Below are positions 7,966 through 17,410 of a stretch of 64,000 nt of DNA, piece after piece (position 1 is the first letter of the stretch; each line of letters begins with the position of its first letter). The position numbers and the translations under genes are program-made. The notes under the pieces were generated by a model. It was not told the DNA's origin. It did no database searches and worked only from the letters and a program-made list of their open reading frames with translations. Source of the DNA: CAYFVU01 sp964594775 (GTDB lineage: Bacteria > Spirochaetota > Spirochaetia > DSM-16054 > Sediminispirochaetaceae); the NCBI GenBank assembly GCA_964594775.1, contig CAZQNO010000004.1, positions 1 to 64,000 on the forward strand, read 5' to 3'.

Positions 7966-8603
7966 TTTCTGCCTCCTGTGAGCATTCCCACTAATCTTCG
8001 GATCGCACGGTACCGGAGTTTATAGTAAGAAGGATTTGCTATGAGGTGTACATCTATTGCACCGAGGTTTTCTACTGTCTCGAGCTTATTCGCCTTAAGG
8101 GTGGTCCCTGTCTCCACCAAGTCTACGATATAGGGGGCAAGGCCGAGAATCGGGGCCAGTTCCACCGAACCGTTGAGTTTGATTATCTGAACGGAAACAT
8201 TTCGGCGGTGAAAGTAGTCTCTCGTAAAACGGGGAAACTTCGTGGCGACGGTGAGCGAGCGGGAGAGGTCCTCCGCTTTCGTCTCTTCCCTGCGTGCGGC
8301 CAGACACATCTTCGTTCCACCGAAGTCGAACCGGTGAAGCCGGAAGAAGCGAAGATTCGATTCGTAGAGCACGTCATCTCCGCAGACTCCCAGACCTGCT
8401 ATCCCGTGGTTCACGTAGGTGGGAAGGTCCGAGTTCTTTACGAGAAATATTTCCAGCAAGCCCGAATCTTCCCGGGCCACCAATTTTCGTTTTTCGAAGG
8501 TGAATGAAAGGCCTCTTTTCGCGAAATCTTCCCGTATCTGCTCGAAAAGCCTCCCCTTCGGCAGGGCGAGAGTCAATGGGCCGCGGTCGTAACTGTCGGT
8601 CAT
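7962..8603 (-). CDS. hisG: ATP phosphoribosyltransferase, short catalytic form
   Basis: First step of histidine synthesis: ATP + PRPP to phosphoribosyl-ATP. At 213 residues it is the short HisG_S form, which lacks the C-terminal regulatory domain and needs HisZ as partner. LTLALPKGRLFEQ at the N terminus and IVDLVETGTTLKANKLE in the PRPP-binding region are characteristic. The ATG overlaps the stop of hisZ as ATGA, in keeping with stoichiometric production of the hetero-octamer. Confidence 0.95.
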   Translation of the reverse strand: MTDSYDRGPLTLALPKGRLFEQIREDFAKRGLSFTFEKRKLVAREDSGLLEIFLVKNSDLPTYVNHGIAGLGVCGDDVLYESNLRFFRLHRFDFGGTKMCLAARREETKAEDLSRSLTVATKFPRFTRDYFHRRNVSVQIIKLNGSVELAPILGLAPYIVDLVETGTTLKANKLETVENLGAIDVHLIANPSYYKLRYRAIRRLVGMLTGGRK

Positions 8604-9688
8604 AATATGGCTATCCTCCCCTGTTGCCTGAGTTTTTCCGCTTCGGCAAAGGCCTTTATGAAGTCCTTCTCCTGAACTTTCGTGATATCTTCGGGGAGAC
8701 CGAAGCGGTCCTCCACCCTGTCTTCTATCTTTCGCAGCATGAGAGAAAAGCCGACGGATGGACAGTCGAAGCCGAAGGAGGAGAGGAGCTTGTCGTAACG
8801 TCCACCCGATGCCGACTCGGAGTCGAGTCCGGGAAGATAGGCGCGAAAGACGATTCCCGTGTAGTAGGGCTGGCCGCCGACCTCCGAGAGATCTATCCGG
8901 ACATCGGCGCCCCGGCCAAGTGCATCGAGGAGCTCTACTATCCGCAGGAGATAGCGGAGTTCTTCTCGCTCCTCTTCGGTGAGATTCTTCCCCTCACCTT
9001 CGATAAGGCCGGCAAACTCCTCTTTCTCGCCGATGAAACCGAGTATTTTGATAACGGTTTCCCGTTTTTTCTTAGAAAGCTGTTTTTCGAGGATGCCGGA
9101 GATGGCATCGAAGTCCCTATTGTGCAGTTCCTCTACCGCTGCAAAGAACTCCGATTCGGGAAGCTCCTTGAGGGTTTTGTGAAGGAACTGTTGTGATCCG
9201 ATGTGGAGGGCGGGAGACAACCCCAGCTGCGTAAAGGTCTTCTTGAGAAGGAGCAGGATCTCTACGTCCGCCTCAAAACCGGCTTTCCCCATAAGTTCCG
9301 CCCCCATCTGAAAGAATTCGTTCTTCGAAATATCCTCGGGATTTTGATGGCGAAGGATAGTGTCTCCATAACAGACTCTGGCAGGCAGATCCTCCTCTCG
9401 CAGCCACAAGCCCATCTGTTTTGCGAGAAAGAGGGTAATATCGGATCGCAAAAGGAGAAGATCTCCTTCACGGTCAATCAACCGATAGATGTTTTTGCTG
9501 TTTCCTTGGAGCAGGGGGCGATAGATGTCGTAAAAATCGAAAACCGGCGTTTCAACGGGAAGGTAGCCCCAGAGCGTGAAGAGCCTGAATATTTCCGTAT
9601 GTATCTGTCGATGCCGATATGCTTCTTCCAGATGAACACCTTCGGTCCCCTGGGGTACCTGGAGGTAGCGTTTTTTCATGTCTTTCAC
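8600..9688 (-). CDS. hisZ: ATP phosphoribosyltransferase regulatory subunit HisZ
   Basis: A HisRS-like protein of 362 residues that activates short HisG and carries histidine feedback inhibition. It keeps the class II core (PQGTEGVHLEEAYRHRQI at the N terminus, LLLRSDITLFLAKQM, and GGQPYYTGIVFRAY later) but has no anticodon-binding domain and follows hisG-type context, so it is HisZ rather than a histidyl-tRNA synthetase. I chose the GTG at 9688, because GAAGAGG lies 7 nt upstream; an ATG at 9679 is an alternative. Upstream, a consensus TATAAT on the minus strand (9735-9730) may be its -10 box, but I find no good -35. Confidence 0.9.
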   Translation of the reverse strand: MKDMKKRYLQVPQGTEGVHLEEAYRHRQIHTEIFRLFTLWGYLPVETPVFDFYDIYRPLLQGNSKNIYRLIDREGDLLLLRSDITLFLAKQMGLWLREEDLPARVCYGDTILRHQNPEDISKNEFFQMGAELMGKAGFEADVEILLLLKKTFTQLGLSPALHIGSQQFLHKTLKELPESEFFAAVEELHNRDFDAISGILEKQLSKKKRETVIKILGFIGEKEEFAGLIEGEGKNLTEEEREELRYLLRIVELLDALGRGADVRIDLSEVGGQPYYTGIVFRAYLPGLDSESASGGRYDKLLSSFGFDCPSVGFSLMLRKIEDRVEDRFGLPEDITKVQEKDFIKAFAEAEKLRQQGRIAIL

Positions 9689-9801
9689 AGAGCGGCCTCT
9701 TCTTTCGTGGATCTCAGCTAGTGCCGCCGATTATAACCGAAAGCAGACGGGGCGAAAAGTGGTGAGAGCGGCTGCAGGGACGGGTGTGCGAGCCGGGCGG
9801 T

Positions 9802-10332
9802 CTATGCATACCGGAAAAAACGCAGGGTCGATCCGCCGTATTTCCTCAGGTCCGTGCAGGAGAGAGGCCCTATCGTCTCGGGCCACGTCTTCTCCTCGCT
9901 GGGGTGGTGGATGATGCAGAGTCCCTCCCGTTCCATGAGTCCCCGCGTGTAAACCATGGTAATGAGGCCGATTTTTTCCGTGTAGGCGAAGGGCGGGTCG
10001 AGATACACGATCGAGTAGGGCTGCTCTTCGAGCCTAACGCGTTCGGCGGGCTGTATCCGCAGGCGGATTTCACTTTCTACGAATGAGATGTTCTTGAGGA
10101 TAACGGGCCGCTTTCTTGCGTCCTTTTCCACCAGGGTGACCGGAGAGGCACCCCGGCTCGCCGCCTCTATCCCCACCACCCCCGAACCGGCAAAGAGGTC
10201 GAGAAATGAGCTGCCGCTGAGGTCTCCGAGGATGGAGAAGAGGGACTCCCGCATCCTGTCCATGGCCGGTCGAATCACCCCCTTGGGGCACTGCACCTTT
10301 CGGCCGGAATAGATTCCGCCGGTTATTCGCAT
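9802..10332 (-). CDS. rsmD: 16S rRNA (guanine966-N2)-methyltransferase
   Basis: SAM-dependent methyltransferase for G966 of 16S rRNA, 176 residues, normal length. The N-terminal RITGGIYSGRKV and RPAMDRMRESLFSIL are signatures of RsmD. The SAM-binding motif is FLDLFAGSGVVGIEAASRGA near residue 43, and the catalytic DPPF lies near residue 112 in VYLDPPFAYTE. It starts 4 nt after the recG stop and is probably translated from the same message. Confidence 0.94.
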   Translation of the reverse strand: MRITGGIYSGRKVQCPKGVIRPAMDRMRESLFSILGDLSGSSFLDLFAGSGVVGIEAASRGASPVTLVEKDARKRPVILKNISFVESEIRLRIQPAERVRLEEQPYSIVYLDPPFAYTEKIGLITMVYTRGLMEREGLCIIHHPSEEKTWPETIGPLSCTDLRKYGGSTLRFFRYA

Positions 10333-10336
10333 GTTC

Positions 10337-12442
10337 TCAGGCTCCTAAAAAGAGTTCTTCGGAAAAGGGCGGGCAGCGATCGAGGACCTCTCTGAGTGCG
10401 GCATGTTGAGCATCTAAAAGTCCAGGGTCAGCCTCGACGATTTCGAAGGCCTCCCTCCGCGCCGATTCGAGGAGGCCGAGGTCCCGGCCGAGATCGGCAA
10501 AGTTCAGCCGCAGATAGCCGGACTGTCTGACGCCGCCGAGTTCACCGGGGCCGCGGAGTTTGAGGTCCTCTTCGGCGATACGAAAACCGTCGGAGGTCTC
10601 CTTCATCACCAAGAGGCGCTGCTTTCCCTCCTCGGTGAGCTCGTCGCGGTAGACGAGAAAGGCGTAGGATTGGTGGGGGCCTCTGCCGACCCGGCCCCGC
10701 AGCTGATGAAGGCCGGCCAAACCGAATCGCTCGGCATGTTCGACCACCATGCAGGAGGCGTTTGCCACGTCGACGCCCACCTCGACTACACTGGTGGCCA
10801 CGAGGACCGAGGTTTTTCCCGCGGCGAAGGAACGCATCCGTTCCTCCTTCTCCTCCTCCGGCAGCCTCCCGTGTATCGTCTCGACGGTGAATTCGGGATA
10901 GACCTCTTCGGCGAGAAAGCGGCCCATAAGCTCGGCGCTTCTCCGTTCGCCGGGAGTGGAATCGTTCTCCAAGTCTTCAGCTTCCTCTATCCGGGGGTAG
11001 ACGAAGTAGGCCTGCCGTCCCCGTTCGAGCTCCTTTCGTACCGCCTCGTAGACCTTTTCGGCGTTTCCCCGGCGGGCGAGATGGGTCACGATCTCTTTTC
11101 GCCCGGGAGGCATCTCGGTAATGCTGCTTACGTCCAGGTCGCCGAAGAAGGTGAGGGTGAGGGTCCGGGGAATGGGTGTCGCCGTCATTAAAAGGAGGTC
11201 AGGCGAATCACCTTTGGCCACCATCCGGGACCGCTGCTTTACCCCGAATTTGTGCTGTTCGTCTATAATCACGTAACGCAGATCATGGAAGCGGACGTTT
11301 TCGGTAAAGAGGGCGTGAGTGCCGATGATGAGATCTATCTCTCCTTCGGCCAGGGCGGTGAGGAGGGGATCCCGGTGGACCCGTTTCACCCCGCCATGGA
11401 GGAGGGCGACCCTTATGCCGAGAGGTTCCAAAAGGGCCGCGGCGTTTTCCCCGTGCTGCCGGGCGAGCAGTTCCGTGGGAGCGAGGAATGCCGCCTGCCC
11501 CTTATCTTCTATAACGGAGAGGGTCGAGAGGAGGGCTACGAGGGTTTTTCCCGAGCCTACGTCTCCCTGCAGGAGGCGCGCCATCGGCTTATCGGAGGCG
11601 AGATCCCGCTGTATCTCCTCCACCGCCCGCCTTTGGGCCCCCGTGAGGGAGAAGGGCAGAGTGGAAAGAACACGCGCTTCGAGGCCCCGTTTTTCTCTAC
11701 CCTCTGCTTCGCCGGGGCCGCACCCCGCCATATTCTGCCTCCGCCGCCGCTTTTTTCTTGCCGCCGTGAGTTCGAGGAAAAAGAGCTCCTCCCATGCGAG
11801 ACTGCGGCGGGCCTCCTCGATCTCCTCCGCTTTCTTGGGAAAATGGAGCTTCTTCAGGGCGAGAGCCTTGGGCATGAGCCGATACTGCTCGCTGAGCCGG
11901 CGGGGCAGCTGCTCGTCCACGTATTTCCCGTATCTTCGCAGCGCATCGGCCGCGGCCTTGCGGAGAGCCTTCTGGGTGAGCTTGCCCGAAAGGGGGTAGA
12001 TGGGTTCGATGCTGCCGAATTTCGGCCGCTTTGTTTCGTACGCTTCGGTCTCGAAACTGCCGGACTGCAGCTCTCCGTAGCCGTAGGAGAAGTTCCCGTA
12101 GAGGTAGAATTTCTTCCCTACGGTGAGAACACGGGCAAGAAAATTCCGGTTGAAGCAGAGGAGGGCCGCCGTTGCCGTTTCATCCCGCACATAGACCTTG
12201 AGGACTTTTTTGTAGCCCCGGCCGAAGTAATCGTGGGCAACGACCTCTACCACCGTGTTCACTTCCTTTCCTTCGGCTCCTTCTCGGAGGGAAACGGGAG
12301 TGGTGAGGTCTCTCCACATCCGCGGGGGCCGGCAGAGAAGGTCTGCAACGGTCTCTATTCCGGCCTCGGCAAGGGTCTGGGCCGAGGCTTTGCCTATGGC
12401 CTTCAGATCGCTTACCGGATAGGAGAGCTCCCCGAGGAACAT
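10337..12442 (-). CDS. recG: ATP-dependent DNA helicase RecG
   Basis: Branch-migrating helicase that remodels stalled forks and Holliday junctions. The protein is 701 residues, typical for RecG. The N-terminal wedge/OB region is followed by Walker A GDVGSGKT near residue 295, the DEQH box near 393, LMTATPIPRTL, and the C-terminal helicase motifs VEVGVDVANAS and QLRGRVGRG. It is expressed after yggT and before rsmD in a long minus-strand run. Confidence 0.96.
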   Translation of the reverse strand: MFLGELSYPVSDLKAIGKASAQTLAEAGIETVADLLCRPPRMWRDLTTPVSLREGAEGKEVNTVVEVVAHDYFGRGYKKVLKVYVRDETATAALLCFNRNFLARVLTVGKKFYLYGNFSYGYGELQSGSFETEAYETKRPKFGSIEPIYPLSGKLTQKALRKAAADALRRYGKYVDEQLPRRLSEQYRLMPKALALKKLHFPKKAEEIEEARRSLAWEELFFLELTAARKKRRRRQNMAGCGPGEAEGREKRGLEARVLSTLPFSLTGAQRRAVEEIQRDLASDKPMARLLQGDVGSGKTLVALLSTLSVIEDKGQAAFLAPTELLARQHGENAAALLEPLGIRVALLHGGVKRVHRDPLLTALAEGEIDLIIGTHALFTENVRFHDLRYVIIDEQHKFGVKQRSRMVAKGDSPDLLLMTATPIPRTLTLTFFGDLDVSSITEMPPGRKEIVTHLARRGNAEKVYEAVRKELERGRQAYFVYPRIEEAEDLENDSTPGERRSAELMGRFLAEEVYPEFTVETIHGRLPEEEKEERMRSFAAGKTSVLVATSVVEVGVDVANASCMVVEHAERFGLAGLHQLRGRVGRGPHQSYAFLVYRDELTEEGKQRLLVMKETSDGFRIAEEDLKLRGPGELGGVRQSGYLRLNFADLGRDLGLLESARREAFEIVEADPGLLDAQHAALREVLDRCPPFSEELFLGA

Positions 12443-12454
12443 GGTCGCTCCGCT

Positions 12455-13045
12455 TTAGAACGGAAGCTGCTGCAGAAGGCCGCTGAGACTTCTTACCAAG
12501 ATGTTTCCGACGAGAGAAGCGGCGAGGAGTCCGGCTCCTCCAACGGCCAGTCCCGTCTGGTAGGTGAGGAAGCGCTGCTTGAAGAATTTGCGGTGGACCC
12601 AGTTGAGATAGGGGGTAATGAGAGTGTCGACCGTGCGAATGAAGGGGCTGACGGTATTTAACCTGAGGATCCACCAGAGAAAGCGAATGAGAATGAGGAA
12701 TATAAAGAGCGTCAGGAGAAAGGAGACGGCGGACCATACGGCCTGGAGAATTATCGTTAGAATGATACCCACGCGTATTCTTCCATAGGCGGCGAGGGTG
12801 TTGAGTATGTTCAGCACGACGACGAGGACTATCAGTCCCGCGATGGGGGAAAAATCGACCATCCCGACCCGCAGGAAGGAGAAGCGGCGGAAGTAGGAGA
12901 GATAGGGGTCGGTGAGCGAGGTGAGTATCCGGTAGGGCCGGCCGTACTCGACGCCGCTGAACCAGGTGAGGAGTATGCGGATAAAGATAATCAGCATATA
13001 CACAGAAACGATGGTTGAGAGTATGCGCGCAATGGTCGAAATCAT
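12455..13045 (-). CDS. YggT-family membrane protein
   Basis: An integral membrane protein of 196 residues with two copies of the YggT unit. The first is about residues 3-90 (a helix ending in FIRILLTWFSG, then PYLSYFRRF), and the second about 95-185 (helix, then LITPYLNWVHRKFF). About four to five transmembrane helices are predicted in all. YggT proteins have been linked to cell shape, osmotic stress and division in bacteria, but no molecular activity is established. It sits 21 nt after dnaE, in the same transcript. Confidence 0.8.
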   Translation of the reverse strand: MISTIARILSTIVSVYMLIIFIRILLTWFSGVEYGRPYRILTSLTDPYLSYFRRFSFLRVGMVDFSPIAGLIVLVVVLNILNTLAAYGRIRVGIILTIILQAVWSAVSFLLTLFIFLILIRFLWWILRLNTVSPFIRTVDTLITPYLNWVHRKFFKQRFLTYQTGLAVGGAGLLAASLVGNILVRSLSGLLQQLPF

Positions 13046-13066
13046 GTCATATCCTTTCGCAAAAAA

Positions 13067-16000
13067 TCATGCGGTCCACACATCGGTGATCGACGGAGTA
13101 TTCTTCAGTCCTTCTATTACTTCACGGGAACCGGAAAGGGTGATCTGCCCGGAGGCCTTTATTACCGTTTCTCTTGTATCGTCATGGCCGTTGAGATGGA
13201 GATAGAGCGTGCAGGGCCCCTTGTGGTCGAAGAGGTAGGACCTGAGGGAATACAGCTCCTCCTCCGAGTGGGCGCCGGGGGAGAGACGGACGTGGATCTC
13301 CGTCGTTTCGATTTCCTTCAGTTCTTCGGGAGGATGGATGGACTCGACCACGAGTTTGGCCTCGCCCCGGGAGGTGTCGATTTTCCCCACGAAACCCATA
13401 ATCGCATCGACCTCAAGGCGCTCGCGAAACTTTTCCCAGAGATCGGAGAAGACCACGAGTTCTATGCTGCCGTTGTAGTCCTCCACCTGCAGAAAGGCCA
13501 TGGGACGGCCCCTCTTCGTTTGGATCGACCGCAGGCCGATGATGATGCCCAGCAGAGAGCAGCGCTTTTCGTGGACGAGGCGTTCGGGTTTCGAGAGGTC
13601 GGTGTGTACCGCCTTTTCCCACAGTGCCCGGTGGCTGTCGAGCGGGTGACCGGAGACGTAGAATCCGAGAAGCTGTTTCTCCGCCTGCAGGCGTTGGTGA
13701 ATCGGCCACTCTTGCGGTGCCTCCTCGAGCTGGAAGGCGTCGAATTCTTCCTGGGGGCGGTCTTCGAAGAGGGAGGACTGGCCCATTTTCTCCTGTTCTT
13801 TCTTCTTCGAAATGAACGCGACCGCCTCTTCGAGATTGTGCTGGAGAGTGGCCCGGGAAATGCCGAAGGAATCGAAGGCGCCGCTCTGTATCAAGGTCTC
13901 CACCACCTTCTTGTTTACCGCCCGCAGGTCTATCTTGTCGAGGAAGTCGATAAAGGACTCGTAGCGTCCCTCTTCGCTGCGGGCCCTGAGAATCTCTTCC
14001 ACCGCGGCTTTGCCGACATTCTTGATCCCTACCAGACCGTAGACTATTTTCCCGTCGTTTACGGAGAAGCTGCTCAGGGAGAGGTTGACGTCGGGGGGGA
14101 GGATCTCAATGTCCATGCTCTTGGTCTCTGTGATGTACTGGGCAAGCTTGTCGGGTGTGTTGATTTCGTTGGTGAGGTTCGCCGCCATGAATTCCGCCGG
14201 ATAGTTGGCCTTGAGATAGGCCGTCTTGTAGGCCAGAACCGAATAGGCGGCGGCGTGAGACTTGTTGAAACCGTAGCCGGAGAAGGGGACGAGCATATCG
14301 AAGAGCTCGCCTGCGTGGACTTTGCTGTGTCCCCGGGCAACGGCTCCGTCGATGAACTCGACCTTCATCTTGTCCATCTCTTTTTCTTTCTTCTTGCTCA
14401 TGGCCCGGCGGAGTATGTCCGCTTTTCCCAGGGAAAAGCCGGCGATAATCTGTGCCACCTGCATCACCTGTTCCTGGTAGACGATGACTCCGTAGGTGGG
14501 TTTCAGTATCTCTTCGAGGCTGGGGTCCGGATAGGTGATCCTGCTCCTGCCGTGTTTCGCTTCGATGAATTGCGGAATGTACTGCATGGGGCCGGGACGG
14601 TAGAGGGCGTTCAAGGCGATGAGTTCCTCGATGCTCTCCGGTTTTGCCTGCTTGAGTATTCCCTGCATGCCCGAACTCTCGAACTGGAAGACGCAGGTGC
14701 TCTTTCCCTCACCCAGCAGTTGGAAGGTTGCCGGATCGTCCTCGCGAATCTTTTCAATGTCTAAATCGACGCCGGAACGGCGGATGAGCTCTTCGGTGTT
14801 TTTTATCAAGGTCAGGGTCTTGAGTCCGAGAAAGTCCATCTTCACAAGACCGCACTCTTCGAGCTGGTCCATCGTATACTGGGTGGAGACCGAACCGGTC
14901 TTCGGATCGACGTAGAGCGGTACGTAATCGGTAAGAGCCCGCTTCCCGATTACTACACCGGCGGCGTGGGTGGAGGCATGACGGCTCAAGCCCTCGAGGG
15001 TCCGCGCGGTGGCCATGAGCTCGGCGTAGGTCTCGTTTTGCTTTTCGATTTCGCGGAGCTTGGGTTCGGCGGCGAAGGCATCCTTCAGGCTGGTGCCGGG
15101 GGCCCCGGGAACGAGTTTCGATATCCTTTCCGACTCCGAATAGGGAAGGTCCATCACCCGGGCGACGTCGCGGATCACCGCTTTGGCTCTCAGCGTCCCG
15201 AAGGTAATAATCTGTCCGACTCTATCCTTGCCGTACTTTTCGGTGACGTAGTCGATGACCTCCTGCCTGCGTTCGAAGCAGAAGTCGATGTCGAAGTCGG
15301 GCATGGAGACCCGTTCGGGGTTGAGAAAGCGTTCGAAGAGGAGGTTGTACTTGAGCGGATCGATGTCGGTAATGCCGAGAGCGTAGGCGACGATGGAGCC
15401 CGCGCCGGAGCCTCTTCCCGGACCTACGGGAATCTCCCGTTTTTTCGCGTAGTCGATGAAGTCCCAGACGATGAGGAAGTAGCCGGAGAACCCCATAGAA
15501 TTGATGATATCCAGCTCCTTCTTCGCCCGCTCATAGATCTCTTCGGAGACGGGAGAATAGCGGGAGGCAAGCCCCTCCATCGTGAGAGATTCGAGGTATT
15601 CTTCGAGGCTTTTATATTCCGAAGGAATCTCGTAGTGGGGCAGCTGCGGGCCGGGAAGCGCTATCTCAAGGTTACAGCGCTCGGCGATTTTTATCGTGTT
15701 GTCGAGGGCCTCCGGCGTATCGGCAAAGAGGGCCCGCATCTGCTCTTCCGATTTAAGATAGAACTGGTCCGATTCGAATTTGAGTCTCTTCTCCTCGTGC
15801 AGCTTCTTATTCGTGCCTATGCAGATGAGGGCGTCCTGGGCCTTCGCGTCCTCCCTCTGCACGTAATGGATGTCGTTGGTGGCGATGAGGGGAATCGAAG
15901 TCCGTTTCGAGAGTTCCTTTAAGGCCTTATTGACGGTTTTTTGCTCCGGTATCCCATGGTCCTGCAGTTCGAGATAGAAATTTTCCCTGCCGAAGAGTTC

Positions 16001-16492
16001 CTGCATTTCCAGGGCCCTGCGCTCCGCCGCTTCCCTATTACCCTCGAGAATGAGGGAGGGGATTTCGCCGGCGAGGCAGGCGCTTGCGGCGATGAGCCCG
16101 CCGCGGTACTGCTCTAAGAGCTCCTTATCGACCCGCGGCTTATAGTAGAAGCCTTCGGTGTAGGCCCGGGAGCTCAGCTGAATGAGGTTCTTATATCCCT
16201 CTTCATCTTTTGCCAGAAGGAGGAGGTGATAGTAGCGGTTTTTCGATTCAGAGCCCTGTTTTGTGAAGCGGGACTCCGGCGAGACGTAGAACTCACAGCC
16301 GATGATGGGATGGATGCCCTGTTTTCTGCATGCCTTGTAGAACTTGAGCACGCCGAACATGTTGCCGTGATCGCTGATGGCCAGGTGCTCCATTCCTAGT
16401 TCGACGGCCCGGGCGACGAGCTTGTCTATGGCCGCCGCGCCGTCCAGGAGTGAATAATCTGTATGGTTGTGCAGATGAACGAACTGAGACAT
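13067..16492 (-). CDS. dnaE: DNA polymerase III alpha subunit
   Basis: Replicative C-family polymerase of 1141 residues, within the normal DnaE1 range. The PHP domain opens the protein (FVHLHNHTDYSLLDGA). The polymerase core has GPGRGSGAGSIVAYALG near residue 360 and the metal-binding DFDID near 400. The tandem helix-hairpin-helix and the C-terminal OB fold follow. There is no inserted 3'-5' exonuclease, as expected for DnaE. TAGGAG lies 8 nt before the ATG. A promoter of its own lies inside the end of the upstream gene. Confidence 0.97.
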   Translation of the reverse strand: MSQFVHLHNHTDYSLLDGAAAIDKLVARAVELGMEHLAISDHGNMFGVLKFYKACRKQGIHPIIGCEFYVSPESRFTKQGSESKNRYYHLLLLAKDEEGYKNLIQLSSRAYTEGFYYKPRVDKELLEQYRGGLIAASACLAGEIPSLILEGNREAAERRALEMQELFGRENFYLELQDHGIPEQKTVNKALKELSKRTSIPLIATNDIHYVQREDAKAQDALICIGTNKKLHEEKRLKFESDQFYLKSEEQMRALFADTPEALDNTIKIAERCNLEIALPGPQLPHYEIPSEYKSLEEYLESLTMEGLASRYSPVSEEIYERAKKELDIINSMGFSGYFLIVWDFIDYAKKREIPVGPGRGSGAGSIVAYALGITDIDPLKYNLLFERFLNPERVSMPDFDIDFCFERRQEVIDYVTEKYGKDRVGQIITFGTLRAKAVIRDVARVMDLPYSESERISKLVPGAPGTSLKDAFAAEPKLREIEKQNETYAELMATARTLEGLSRHASTHAAGVVIGKRALTDYVPLYVDPKTGSVSTQYTMDQLEECGLVKMDFLGLKTLTLIKNTEELIRRSGVDLDIEKIREDDPATFQLLGEGKSTCVFQFESSGMQGILKQAKPESIEELIALNALYRPGPMQYIPQFIEAKHGRSRITYPDPSLEEILKPTYGVIVYQEQVMQVAQIIAGFSLGKADILRRAMSKKKEKEMDKMKVEFIDGAVARGHSKVHAGELFDMLVPFSGYGFNKSHAAAYSVLAYKTAYLKANYPAEFMAANLTNEINTPDKLAQYITETKSMDIEILPPDVNLSLSSFSVNDGKIVYGLVGIKNVGKAAVEEILRARSEEGRYESFIDFLDKIDLRAVNKKVVETLIQSGAFDSFGISRATLQHNLEEAVAFISKKKEQEKMGQSSLFEDRPQEEFDAFQLEEAPQEWPIHQRLQAEKQLLGFYVSGHPLDSHRALWEKAVHTDLSKPERLVHEKRCSLLGIIIGLRSIQTKRGRPMAFLQVEDYNGSIELVVFSDLWEKFRERLEVDAIMGFVGKIDTSRGEAKLVVESIHPPEELKEIETTEIHVRLSPGAHSEEELYSLRSYLFDHKGPCTLYLHLNGHDDTRETVIKASGQITLSGSREVIEGLKNTPSITDVWTA

Positions 16493-16510
16493 GAGCGGAC
16501 TCCTAGGAAG

Positions 16511-16539
16511 AATATACCGAAACTATCGCTCTGTTGCAA
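16511..16539 (-). promoter_or_regulatory. Promoter of dnaE inside the preceding gene
   Basis: On the minus strand TTGCAA (16539-16534), 17-nt spacer, TATATT (16516-16511), 18 nt before the dnaE ATG. It overlaps the last codons of the FAD-subunit gene, so dnaE can be transcribed independently of the sugar/oxidoreductase genes. Confidence 0.6.
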
Positions 16540-17410
16540 GTTCGGATTCCGGTTCATGCAGAGCACTGAGGTACCATTGGAAGAGCCGCTGGGACCGCTG
16601 CTTCTGGAAGAGGGTCACCTCACCGGGAAGCTCCATCAGCATTGAACGGAAGAGCTCCCGGGCTTCCCCCCGGTGGCGCTCGGAGAGGGGTACCTTCTTG
16701 CTCGTTATCATCGCCTCCAGATTGAGGTCGCGCATCACGGCTCTTCCCAGAAAGGTTACGGCGATACGGAAATCGGTGATCTCCCCCTTTCTCACCTCCG
16801 TGAGGGCGCAGAAGGTCAGCGCCCGTTTCGGAGTGGTGAAGGGATCGCCGAGCTTTTGAAAGAACTGCAGGTTCCAGTCGACGAAGGGGATGCGAAACCT
16901 GGTGAGGAGTTCACCCGCTTCGAAGGCCGGTGCTCCGGTCTTCGTGAAAAGCCGCGTAATGGGGATCCAGCGGGAGCTGCCGGTGCTTCTCAATTCCGCC
17001 CGCGTATCGAGTAAAGCGAGAATTCCATAGGTGTTGAGCCTTCGTTGATGGTGACAGATATTCCCGCCTAAAGTTGCCACGTTGTGGATGGCGGGGTGGC
17101 CGATTTTTCGCAGTGCATGATCGAGAGCCTTGGGCAGCACGTGCTTTCCTACCTTTAGAATTCTGTCGACAGCCACGCAGGCGCCTATTTCCAGGTAGCG
17201 CTCGCTGCGGCTTATCTTCTGCAGTTCCGGCACGTGCAGCAGCTGTATCACCTTGGGGGGAATGGCAAATTCTCTGCCTTTCTGCTCCCTCGCCAGTGCG
17301 CTCGCGCCTGCAACGAGAAGGGCGTCGGGATAGTCCTGATACAGGCGCAGGAGATCTCCCAGGGAGAGGGGACGAAATACGTTGATCACTCGCTCGTTAC
17401 GCTTCTGCAA
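16523..17410 (-). CDS. FAD-binding subunit of a divergent xanthine-dehydrogenase-like complex
   Basis: A protein of 295 residues of the CoxM/XdhB type. The second FAD motif is present (VATLGGNICHH), but the first, normally AGGTDL-like, reads VAGASALA, so flavin binding may be changed. The C-terminal CO-dehydrogenase flavoprotein domain (LTFCALTEVRKGEITDFRIA) is recognisable. The start is unusual: TTG at 17410 lies 6 nt after a good GGAGGA and overlaps the Fe-S gene by 14 nt, whereas GTG 17389 has no ribosome binding site. Alternatively translation begins at that GTG. It completes a Mo / Fe-S / FAD trio in which the Mo subunit looks degenerate. Confidence 0.75.
   Translation of the reverse strand: MQKRNERVINVFRPLSLGDLLRLYQDYPDALLVAGASALAREQKGREFAIPPKVIQLLHVPELQKISRSERYLEIGACVAVDRILKVGKHVLPKALDHALRKIGHPAIHNVATLGGNICHHQRRLNTYGILALLDTRAELRSTGSSRWIPITRLFTKTGAPAFEAGELLTRFRIPFVDWNLQFFQKLGDPFTTPKRALTFCALTEVRKGEITDFRIAVTFLGRAVMRDLNLEAMITSKKVPLSERHRGEARELFRSMLMELPGEVTLFQKQRSQRLFQWYLSALHEPESELATER

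Noticed and set aside
8600..9688. Histidyl-tRNA synthetase
   Set aside because: Lacks the anticodon-binding domain and is coupled to a short hisG, so HisZ fits better.
11252..12661. 469-codon plus-strand frame opposite recG and the yggT start
   Set aside because: Antisense shadow of recG, with no start signal.
13184..14764. 526-codon plus-strand frame opposite dnaE
   Set aside because: Antisense shadow; rich in Asp/Val/Leu/Gly as expected from reversed GC-rich codons.
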